Assembly (NCBI GenBank): GCA_003427395.1
Contig: BFEA01000223.1
Location: 1,078,894 to 1,101,192, forward strand
Direction: 5' to 3'
Length of the DNA: 22,299 nt
From: Chara braunii
Taxonomy: Eukaryota; Streptophyta; Charophyceae; Charales; Characeae
Shown here: in pieces, positions 14,686 through 22,299 of the stretch
Numbering within the stretch: the first letter of the stretch is position 1
Layout: each line of letters begins with the position of its first letter
The notes under the pieces: model-generated
The model's database searches: none
The model's input: only the letters and a program-made list of their open reading frames with translations
What the model was told of the DNA's origin: nothing
Position numbers and translations under genes: made by a program

Positions 14686-15141
14686 ATCCCTTGCCCCGCG
14701 GCTTCCCAGGCCGCTGACAAATGGGCACAGGAATAGTACATTTGCGAATTTGGTAGGTCCGTGTGACGGGCCTTTTCCCCTTTTTTTTGGGATTTTGGGA
14801 TTATAGGTTCCCGTGTGAGTATGCCCTCAGAGCGACCACGGCTGACTGCTTCCGGTGATCAATGTGCCTAGTAACTGGCCTCTACAACACCCTGGACTTT
14901 TTGGAAAAGAAAAAAAGCAAAGCAATACAGGCGTCTAAAGTCGGGCCTGGGGAGTTATAACAACTCCCAAGGGACTAAAGATTGTAGCCACTATGATACA
15001 AAAAAGGCTTCTAACACGGGGCCTTGGAACCTACATGGTTTGGGTTTCCAGGATAATGCTCCCTACCACCACTCTTTCCAACCATCTTCTGCCGTCCTAC
15101 TGTGGACAGAGGTCCGAGCGCTCAGGTCTAAGAACGTGGGT
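14686..15141. other. Intergenic stretch
   Basis: Short frames only. Shares GCAATACAGGCGTCTA with the region near 14336. No gene supported. Confidence 0.4.
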
Positions 15142-15300
15142 TTATGCTACCTCTGTTCGTTTCAGATCCTTAAAAATACCATGACAATGCATTCTATTTC
15201 GGAGAGGACCAGCCCCTGGGTTATGCTACCTCTGTGTTTGTTTCAGATCGTTAAAAATATTGTGACACTGCGTTCTATTTGGGGGAAGACGTGACCCGTT
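15142..15300. repeat. Tandem duplication, 79-bp period
   Basis: TTATGCTACCTCTGT at 15142 recurs at 15221, followed in both by GTTTCAGATC, TTAAAAATA, TGACA and TTCTATTT. GTTTCAG resembles a splice acceptor, duplicated with the unit, but no exon is convincing on the plus strand. A minus-strand frame across 15226-15471 is protein-like in composition, but I recognise no family. Confidence 0.85.
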
Positions 15301-15500
15301 CTGATTGCCTCGGAGGTTTGTGGCAATCGAGTTAAAGGCTTCCATCAAACTGTACTTAAAGGGTGACAGCCTTGAAGTACCATCATTGAATTGACCGGTA
15401 GGCGGTCGCAGGTAAATCACACTTATTTTGTTCATGTAGCTCTGTTTATCAAAACTAGTTCGTGAGTGCACTCAGTGCACTCAGCCACCGGCCGTACTAG

Positions 15501-15963
15501 GGAGGGCCTCCTTTTCCCAGAATAGTTTTTGGGCGGGGTTCTATTCATGTTTTAGTTTGCAACTTCACAATTATCAAGATCTTGAGCTGGACCATAGCGC
15601 GCCCTTGTACACCACTGGTCGTACTAGGGAGGGCCTCCTTTTCCCAGAAGGGTTGACTGCAATAGGGCCAGATTTTTAGCTTCTTGAGATGGCCCAAAAC
15701 TATTCCCCTTTTAGACCCCCACTACCTTGGAGGGCCTCCTTTTCTCCGAAGTATTGACCACAGCGTGGTCCCCTTTTCACCACTGCCCTTACCAGGGAGG
15801 GCCTCCTTTTCCCGGAAGCATTGACTGCAATAGGCGCAGATTTTTCGCTTCTTTGGGTGGCCCAAAACTATTCCCCTTTTAGACCCCCACTACCCGGGAG
15901 GGCCTCCTTTTTTTCCTAAAGTGTTGACCGCAGCAGGCCCGGATTTACCCCTCTTGGATGTCC
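15501..15963. repeat. Satellite-like array with 168-bp higher-order unit
   Basis: GGAGGGCCTCCTTTT occurs at 15501, 15628, 15729, 15796 and 15897. The spacings 101 + 67 + 101 give two 168-bp units (15628-15795 and 15796-15963), each made of a long and a short subunit. Equivalent parts match closely, for example GGCCCAAAACTATTCCCC and AGACCCCCACTACC in both. A more diverged copy precedes them from 15501. No coding. Confidence 0.9.
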
Positions 15964-16621
15964 CAAAACTGTACTGGGCCTTGTCAGGCTTGGCAGATCG
16001 GGTGTGGAGGTATTCGCGATTTAAACCGCCAGTGCTTCCTAAAGATGTGCCTGTTAACAAACCACAATTTTAGGAAACGTACGGGCCACTACAGGAGCGC
16101 CCAAATTCATCCAGCTAGAAACGTTTCTACTCTTATCTTTCTCCGTGGTGGATAGCTGGGCCAAGTTCTGGTGGTTTGACTGAATCTGGGTGATGGTCCC
16201 TGTGTGTTGGAATGTTTGTGAGGATCCCCCTGAGCTCTGTTGTATGCATATTCTATTTTTGTGAATAAATGAAAAAGAAAAGAATGGTTAATTGAAATTT
16301 ATTTATGGGTATGGCTGGAAAGATATGCAGCCCTCTCTTGCCTTGCGAGCTTAGTTAAGTCAAGAGTCACGGGACTCACGTGTGAAGTGTGGCCCTCTAT
16401 GGGCATCCTCGCCGTTTAACTTAACTTTTTGACCGAATGGGTTAGTAATTGCTGTCAGATGGATGAATCCAGGAAAGTCCCAGTGCGAGTCTGCCTTAGG
16501 AATGCCTTTGTCTGAGGGCATACTCCCATCGTGACATTTTCTACTTCTCTGTGGACCCAATACCGCTTAGGTGCATCCTGGCCAGGTCGAAAAAGCGGTC
16601 ATACACATTTGAGGAAAAGTC
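15964..16621. other. Intergenic stretch
   Basis: An AATAAA string at about 16264 (GTGAATAAATG) could be a plus-strand poly(A) signal, but no upstream gene is identified. Frames are short. Confidence 0.4.
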
Positions 16622-16732
16622 CTACCTTCTTCCCCCGAATACAACGTACGGTCATTATAGCTGTATCTGGACTGAAAGATGCCTCAAATACAGCTATAAT
16701 GACCGTACGCTGTATTCGGGGGAAGAAGGTAG
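16622..16732. mobile_element. Foldback MITE, family B copy B2 (111 bp, near perfect)
   Basis: Arms at 16622-16666 and 16688-16732 are 45 nt each with a single mismatch (CAACG against CAGCG) and a 21-nt loop. The ends are C-TA-CCTTCTTCCCCC and GGGGGAAGAAGG-TA-G. It matches B1 in total length and loop position. The nearly intact stem indicates a recent insertion, or stem maintenance by intrastrand conversion. It encodes no transposase, so it would have to be moved by an element elsewhere. Confidence 0.92.
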
Positions 16733-16898
16733 TCTGAGTATGCCCTGAGCGAGACCCACTGGGTCATGGTACCGTGAGGCCTCTTACTAAGGGCATATAA
16801 TATTTAACTGGGCTTTCCTGAGTCCTGACTCAATTTAGGGGAAATTCCTGTGGGATCCGTTAATCTAGGGGAGCCATAGTCTGTGGAGGACTGTAGCT

Positions 16899-17089
16899 AT
16901 TTTGCAGGACTGCGCTGTGCATGCTGGCGCTTCGGGCGGGATGCACCGGGGTGCTATTTCGCCCGAAATCCATCCTGGCAAAACGGGTTGCATGCGAGGC
17001 GTGATTCGCCTGGGATGGATTTCGGGCGAATTGGCACCCCGCTGCATCCCACCCGACGCGCCAGCATGCACGGCGCGTTCCTGCAAAAT
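16899..17089. mobile_element. Long foldback element, 191 bp, about 81-nt arms
   Basis: Left arm 16899-16979 and right arm 17008-17089 are inverted copies (ATTTTGCAGGA...CGAAATCCATCC) at roughly 85-90 percent by eye, with a 28-nt centre. Both strands therefore carry near-identical open frames, which are artefacts. Target duplication not seen. A third hairpin family, unrelated in sequence to A and B. Confidence 0.9.
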
Positions 17090-17832
17090 GGCTGGGAAAC
17101 GTACTGGTGGTTTAACAAACTTGTTCACTGGGAACTAGAGACCTAAACCTTAGTCAAAAGGTAGCTGTCAAAAGGTAGCGGTGAATGGTAAAATAGTGCA
17201 GAGTAAAACAGTGCAGTGCAGTTCACAATGAATGATCGGTTTCTAGTAACTTCTACCCTTGCACTCAGTACCCACGTCTGCGCGGCAGCACAGCTCATGC
17301 TCACACGGATGACGTTCTGAGAAGTCTCTGATAGTAATCATGGCCAGATTCAGCTGAAAAAGTCTGTGTGACTATGCCATTTTAAGAAATGTTTTCGAGA
17401 GGTGTTAAGGAGGACCATCTTACTACGGGTCATTTGGTAGAACCGTTGCTTCAAGACCATTGTTAAAGAGGAGCTGAAAAAAAAAAAAACCTTTGGTGCG
17501 CTGCTGTTGTCTTGACTATTTGGGCTTGAGCTGAGGTGGTTGGAAGTTGACCCTTCAGCTTGGTAGAGGGGTAGACCGGGCTTGGAAGAATTGGCAGTAA
17601 AGAAGACCCGGGCCTGTTGTAGCACGAATGGGCTGCTGCACGGGCCCTAACGGGCCCGGCTTTGGTTGGCAGCCCCCCGCGCCGCACCGCCCTCTTCATT
17701 TCTCGGTGCCTGAGGGCCTGGGTGGGAGGTTCCTTGCGGTGGATGGTTTCTGTAGGAGATCTAGGAGTCATTTTTGGGTCTCAAATTCTCTCAATCCTCC
17801 ACTCGCCAATCTGACTTGATTTTGGAGAGTGA
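17090..17832. other. Intergenic stretch
   Basis: A short tandem CAAAAGGTAGC repeat at 17155-17180 and a GC-rich 7-bp hairpin (CGGGCCC/GGGCCCG) at 17641-17658. Frames on both strands show no domain. Confidence 0.4.
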
Positions 17833-18106
17833 ATGGAGAGTTGTCAGAATGCAGAAAAGCCTTTTTTTTGCAGCCCTCGCTCCACCAACGCCTGTTTTTG
17901 CTCATTCCCACAGCACAGCTGTCCGTTTCAACTTGTTTTGCCCTCCTGCAGCCTGCTATTATGAGCACATAATGACGTAAAACACAATGGTCCCAATGTG
18001 TGGCCAAGTCTCCGAAAAGGAGGAGGCCGGTAGAGAGGTCCGATGGCGGGCTCTCCATTTCGGAGAGGGTGCGGCTCCTTGACGGAAACTTTCTGACAAC
18101 TCTCCA
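17833..18106. repeat. Perfect 16-bp inverted repeats 242 bp apart
   Basis: TGGAGAGTTGTCAGAA at 17833-17848 is the exact complement of 18091-18106. GAATGGAGAGT occurs directly at about 17831, 18125 and 18171. The pair may be the terminal repeats of a small element, but no target duplication is evident. Confidence 0.6.
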
Positions 18107-18198
18107 CTCTATTTTTCAGGTCTGGAATGGAGAGTCAGTGGAGCGGAGCAAACTCCCCGAAAACATAGAATGGAGAGTGGGTGGAGCAAGACCCTTTG

Positions 18199-18216
18199 TC
18201 TCTTTTTTTTTTTTTT
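18199..18216. repeat. Poly(T) run
   Basis: A T-rich run of about 15 followed by TTTGTACTTGTA-type sequence. No element body identified. Confidence 0.75.
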
Positions 18217-18297
18217 TGTATTTGTACTTGTATTTTTTCTTTTTTCTGCTCTGATTCTGTAGTTACATGACTCTGTTTCAGAAAACTTTTGTCTGTT

Positions 18298-18582
18298 CCA
18301 GGTTTTGTCTGGTCTAGGTCAGATACTGGCTCCCCACGTTTTTGACCAGTTTAGGCCAGAGGCGTTTTCGTCTGCATGAGGGCTGGACCAGGCACTCGTC
18401 TTCTGTGTCTGGCTGCATGCAGACGAAAACGCCTCTGGCCTAAACTGGCCAAAACGTGGGAAGCCAGTCCAGGTTTTGTCTGGTCTAGGGCAGATACTGG
18501 CTTCCCATGTTTTGGCCAGTTTAGGCCAGAGGCGTTTTCGTCTGCATGCGGGCTGGACCAGGCACTTGTCTTTTGTGTCTGG
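18298..18582. repeat. 170-bp repeat with an inverted centre (three-armed foldback)
   Basis: A 115-bp segment (TCCAGGTTTTGTCTGG... to ...TGTGTCTGG) occurs at 18298-18412 and 18468-18582, offset exactly 170 bp. The 55 bp between them (18413-18467) is the inverted copy of the middle of each segment (ACTGGCTTCCCACGTTTTGG... to TCTGCATGC). The centre can therefore pair with either flank, giving alternative hairpins of about 55 bp. The 170-bp period is close to a nucleosome repeat. Confidence 0.92.
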
Positions 18583-18888
18583 CCCTGTCCTCGTCCATTC
18601 TGGACTTGCCCTGCTGCATCAGCAGGGCCGGCTGGACGTAAAGTGGGCACCCGGGCAGGCCGTTTCAGGCCACTCCTCTGGTCGGGGACTCGGCCCTGCG
18701 TTCAGGACCATCAGCTGGAGATCAGGTGAAACGGCCCGTAACACAGACTGGAGCTGCATTGCGACATGGCCCAGTGGTATATGGCAGGGCGAAGCTTCAC
18801 TCTTCCACACAGAGAGTCATGAGGACTCAGAGCAACGTGCTGCAGGAGAACAGCATCAGTGACAGGAGATGTGCTAGCTAATACCATG
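18583..18888. other. Intergenic stretch
   Basis: Nothing coding is supported. TGGCCCAGTGG near 18767 resembles a tRNA A box but has no B box or cloverleaf. Confidence 0.4.
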
Positions 18889-19300
18889 CCAGGTAACCTT
18901 CCAGCCAAGTTGGGTGAAGGTCTGGCCTGCCTGGTTCACACCCTGGGTACTTCTGCACTTTACCGGTGGCCAGCTTCACACCCTGGGTACTTTACTACTG
19001 TTGCACTTTACCAGTGTACACGCAAGTCTCTCGGTATTCGCAGCAACATGTCCCCATCCTGGGATGTGCTCCAGGCTGCTGACAGCTTTGCACATCAGAA
19101 TACAGTCAGGCCGGCTATCACCGGGCCAGGTAACCTTCCAGCCTAGTGGGGTGGAGGTCTGGCCTACCTGCTTTACACCCCCGGTGCTTTTGCGCTTTGC
19201 CAGTTTACGTGCTCTGGGTACGATGCCAACATCTCCTCATGCTAGGAGGTGCTTTAGGCTGCTGGCGGCCGTACAAATCAGAACCAGCCACATAACATAC
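18889..19300. repeat. Tandem duplication, 237-bp period
   Basis: CCAGGTAACCTTCCAGCC at 18889 recurs at 19126. The following order is shared: GGTCTGGCCT, CTGCTT/GGTTCACACCC, a TTTGC or TTTACC-AGT string, a GATG-GCT block and AGGCTGCTG. The first unit also holds a smaller 40-bp duplication (TTCACACCCTGGGTAC at 18935 and 18975). The second unit is more diverged. Confidence 0.85.
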
Positions 19301-19897
19301 ATAATGCACTGTGTTCCCACAGTGTGGGTCGCGGGAATCGTTCATTCTAAGCTGCGAAAAACATGAGATTACAGGTGATAATCGGCGTAAAGCGGTAGCA
19401 TGTGCTACCACGCTCTGTGGCACACCAGAATTGCCATGCACTACTAAGCTGTGGGTCACAGTGGTAGCCTGTAATGCACTACGGAGGTGAACTGCACTGG
19501 TGATAGTAGACCATAGAACACTATGCTATGAGCTCGACTTCGCCTGTGAGGGTACTTGGAACCAAGGGAAGTATGAGAACCATGACCGGTGGGCTCTGAT
19601 ATTATCGCACACAGGAATGCAGGCAGCTGACTCTCAACTTCATCAATGTGGCGAGCCTTGTACGTGAGAGGCACAGTAAAGAGGGAGCTAAAGGAATAAA
19701 TTATCAAAATAGTGGTTTCAGTGTTCTCTTCATGTCTGTCTTCTGTATTTTTACCGTTTGTTTCACAAAGGCTTAGAGAATGTGGCCCGTGCTGCAGAAG
19801 CTGTGAATTAGAGGGGAAGTGGTTGTGGGGTCTGGAGGAAAGCCCTTGCATATCTGTGTTTTGAAGACTGTGTAAGCTGTGGTCCTGTGTGTATAGA

Positions 19898-19902
<5 letters not shown>
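19301..19902. other. Intergenic stretch
   Basis: A 7-bp stem GGTAGCA-TG-TGCTACC at 19394-19409. No gene supported. Confidence 0.4.

Positions 19903-19984
<82 letters not shown>
19903..19984. repeat. (CT)n microsatellite, about 82 bp
   Basis: A pure CT tract. Open frames on either strand through it are artefacts. Confidence 0.97.
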
Positions 19985-19990
<6 letters not shown>

Positions 19991-20310
19991 TTACTAACCT
20001 GTGAAGGTGGCGCCTTGTTGCAGTACCCAAAGGTATCGCGTTTTGGTAATGGCCGCTGCTACTTGCTTTTGGCTACCGCGGGCCCATTCACCCCTCTATG
20101 CTGCCTGCTGCACAAGTCATGCATGGTGCAGGGTTGGTACCAGGCCCACGGCCTCAACACACACCGATCTACACACTCAGCCACATGCACGAATGCACGG
20201 GCACTCGGACGGCCATTCACACAGATGGCACGTGGACTCAAACAACAGGAAACCCAGCAAGCACACAGAACAGCGGCAAAAACGCAGAAAAGCGCAGGTT
20301 TCACAGTCTG

Positions 20311-20412
20311 CGATTTTGCAGGTTATTACAAAGGGAAAGAATGGGAGGAGGGCCAGACCAGTGTTACTGCGGTAATCTGTACTGAGCGGGAGGAGGATGC
20401 GAGTCTCCTTGG
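20311..20412 (+). CDS. Weak exon candidate
   Basis: An acceptor-like TTTTGCAG precedes a protein-like stretch (YYKGKEWEEGQTSVTAVICT near the start, then acidic residues) that runs open to about 20470. GAG|GTGTCA could be a donor. It lies upstream of a second candidate at 20542-20648 on the same strand. No family recognised and no start found. Confidence 0.15.
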
Positions 20413-20541
20413 GCAGAGGTGTCAGGGGGAAGAAGGAGACACTGGACTTGCAGGAGGAACAGCAGTATGAATGTGGGCAGGAGGGAAAGATTGAGAACAG
20501 AAGACATCTACATCCCTTCTCATGTGTGTTCTGTTTACAAG

Positions 20542-20648
20542 GATCTATGTTGTGGGTCCTCTCGACTGCCACATTGCTTATCTCAATCTCTTGAGCCTAC
20601 GAGCAATGACCAGAGCAGACAACAAGCTCCTTATGCGGGCCAAGCCAG
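20542..20648 (+). CDS. Weak exon candidate, 107 nt
   Basis: Bounded by a pyrimidine-rich stretch with TTTACAAG| and by CCAG|GTAGTG. In one frame the interior reads as a hydrophobic-periodic peptide beginning IYVVGPLDCHIAYLNLLSL. No family recognised; all three frames are partly open, so this may be chance. Confidence 0.18.
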
Positions 20649-20765
20649 GTAGTGTTTTTATCCTGGCTATCTTGCAGTGTAGAAAATCAAAGAAAGGCAA
20701 TGCCGTTCAATTGCAACTGAAATGAAAGAGATTGGAGAGAGGAATAGACAAAGGTGGAAGAAATA

Positions 20766-20800
20766 AGAATGGAAGAAGAAGAAGAAGAAGAAGAAGAAGA
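20766..20800. repeat. (GAA)n trinucleotide tract
   Basis: GAA/AAG repeat within an A-rich stretch. Poly-Glu and poly-Phe frames are artefacts. Confidence 0.95.
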
Positions 20801-20886
20801 ACACCAGCAAAGACCGATGCCAATCCTTCTTCATCTCGCCATCATCTTCAACCTCCAATTACTCCCCCAGCTCATCATTAACCACG

Positions 20887-20924
<38 letters not shown>
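20887..20924. repeat. (AAT)n trinucleotide tract
   Basis: About 12 AAT units. Frames read poly-Asn. Confidence 0.95.
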
Positions 20925-20926
<2 letters not shown>

Positions 20927-21050
20927 AAGAATGAACCAGAACCAATGTCTGAATCCTCCCCTTACTGCCAGGCACTCAAAGGGTTCACCATAACCATCTC
21001 ATACACCTTCCTCGTCTTGGTCGAGCAGGTGGCTATGGCGGACTATCGGA

Positions 21051-21398
21051 GTGCAGCTCCGATGTTCAAAAGGGCAACACAAAACTAATGTGTCCCTCCT
21101 ACTAAGGCCACCAAGCCTACCACTAGCCCCGAAAGTCCCTCCTACTAAGGCGGCCAAGCCTAGCACTATCCCCAAATTCCCTCCTATTAAGGCCGCCAAG
21201 CCTAGCACCACCCCTGAAGACTTCTGTACTCGCTGCAGTTCTCAAACTCAGACTTTCCAGTGCCATTACCCCCTGGCCTGCGGCCACGGTCAGCCTCTGA
21301 TGCTCATGGACTTTTCACGGATTTACCTGGGACTGAGATGCAACAGACTCATCGGACTAAGCGACTACCGGTTCCTAACGAACTACTGGTGGTACTGA
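21051..21398 (+). pseudogene. Open frame with 42-bp repeats and Cys-rich tail, likely relic
   Basis: Three tandem units start at 21093, 21136 and 21178 (43 and 42 bp). In units 2 and 3 the frame reads PPTKAAKPSTIPKF and PPIKAAKPSTTPED. Unit 1 encodes the same type of peptide (VPPTKATKPTTSPE) only in another frame, because it is one base longer. This looks like a coding 14-residue repeat with a one-base frameshift. Downstream in frame comes CTRCSSQTQTFQC-HYPLACGHG, with Cys and His spaced as in a possible zinc-binding site, then a stop at 21396-21398. It could be the remnant of a transposon or host protein. No family recognised. Confidence 0.3.
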
Positions 21399-22286
21399 CT
21401 TTCTGTATAGCCTACCCTGAAATTTCCACCGCCCAATTCGTACAGTCCTACCTGTTGGGGTTATGGCACATGGGAAGTAGAGGCTCTGAGATTGAGACTT
21501 CTGACTTCTGTAAGGAATGGTTGGGAGGGTACCAGGGGATGGGTAGCAGAAGGAGAATGGAGTGGGGACAAGCCGGATGGGGATCAGAATTTGGAGGGTA
21601 TAAGGGATTACCGTTTGGTGTTCAGGGACTGGACTAGCATTGAATCTTTCTTCCCACTTCGTCCCTCAACAGATTTTCCCGACCCTTTCCCTCCTCACGC
21701 CCTCTCCCTAGCAGAAGTCCTGATTCCAAAAAAAAAAGAAGGTCGTGCTCCGGTGCCCCCCTGGGCACGGCCTGGCTCGTGCAAAGGAACACAAGCTCCT
21801 GGCAACGATGGAGCACGCAGAAGATTACAGACAGAGTCTGAGCCGACAGCCCTGTTAGGTCTGAAGAGGTGGCTTGACAAAGGGGTCCTGGGTTATGGCT
21901 AGACTCCTATTTGCAATGAGTCAGATGTTCTACTACCTTCTCAGTCAATCCCCTGGTGACAAGGGTAATGAATGCTGGCAGGTCGATACAGTCAAGCTCA
22001 TTTTCCGGATGTATAATGGATGTGTAATGGGCCACTGGACCCGTTTTCCGGCAGGTGCCGCTCCCCACTAATAGATTGGAGCTTTCTTTGTGTTAAAAAA
22101 AGAAAAAAGAAAAGAGACGATTGAAATCCTTTTACGATATTGATATAAGAGTTGATGAAATGGAAATGATGTAGCATGATACTAGCGTCAGTTTTTCCGA
22201 TTGGTTTAGCATTCAGCTGGGTGTTAGAATGCATTCCCGGATCACTTCCCTCCTTCTGAGCTTGCAATAGGAAAACCACAATGGTT
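21399..22286. other. Intergenic stretch
   Basis: Overlapping short frames in all directions, an A-run near 21728-21739 and an A-rich tract at about 22096-22113. No gene supported. Confidence 0.4.
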
Positions 22287-22299
22287 GGGGGGGGGGGGG
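22287..22299. repeat. Terminal G run
   Basis: Thirteen consecutive G at the very end. It may continue beyond the window, or be a low-quality contig end. Confidence 0.8.

Noticed and set aside
15226-15471. 81-residue minus-strand frame with protein-like composition
   Set aside because: No family recognised, no matching splice sites, and it overlaps the 79-bp duplication. Left as a note in that entry.
16883-17146. Near-identical frames on both strands at 16.9-17.1 kb
   Set aside because: They arise because the DNA is a long inverted repeat, so both strands read the same.
18767-18777. TGGCCCAGTGG, a match to a tRNA/SINE A box
   Set aside because: No B box (GGTTCGANTCC-like) follows at the right distance and no cloverleaf forms.
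1-22299. CRISPR array, operon or prokaryotic defence system
   Set aside because: Direct repeats here are tandem minisatellites without unique spacers, and no bacterial-type gene clusters or ribosome binding sites are present.

Overview
The window looks like nuclear DNA of a eukaryote, most probably from the green plant/charophyte lineage. The reasons are long (GA/CT)n and other microsatellites, many foldback (MITE-like) elements, minisatellites, GT-AG style splice signals, AATAAA-type poly(A) signals, and one long open frame encoding a Nudix-like protein that resembles an uncharacterised plant family. A Chara-like alga is my guess from sequence style only; no marker gene fixes the taxon. There are no operons, Shine-Dalgarno sites, CRISPR arrays, rRNAs or tRNAs that I can support. 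Four unresolved bases (11472, 11478, 11520, 12209) and a terminal G run show this is draft sequence.

Layout. Bases 1-2030 are intergenic, with GA microsatellites. Bases 2038-3650 hold fragments of possible coding exons: a short plus-strand start near 2038, an open frame at 2363-2599, and a minus-strand spliced candidate between about 3600 and 3142 with a poly(A) signal at 3058-3063. Bases 3630-4690 hold two foldback structures, including copy A1 of family A. Bases 5140-5930 hold two minisatellites among repeated TGACGTGGCA-type motifs, followed by a 222-bp duplication (6941-7298). The one convincing gene is at 7311-9563 (+): a transit-peptide-like, Ser-rich leader, a 73-codon in-frame duplication, the Nudix-like domain, then a Glu/Gly-rich insert and a conserved-looking C-terminal tail. 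Bases 9680-13660 hold family B copies B1 and B3, polypurine and polypyrimidine tracts, microsatellites and copy A2. Bases 13660-22299 are gene-poor. They hold satellite-like repeats (168-bp and 170-bp units, a 237-bp duplication), two further long hairpins (one of them B2), and a few weak exon candidates.

The most interesting story is transposition. Family B (111-bp hairpins at 9682-9792 and 16622-16732) is bounded by TA-CC...GG-TA, the architecture of a Tc1/mariner-type MITE. The 8-mer TACCGGTA, which is what such an element would leave on excision, occurs four times. One occurrence sits inside the right arm of foldback A2 (13636-13645), where the element's own left arm shows the same sequence without it. 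This reads as a transposon excision footprint recorded inside another transposon.
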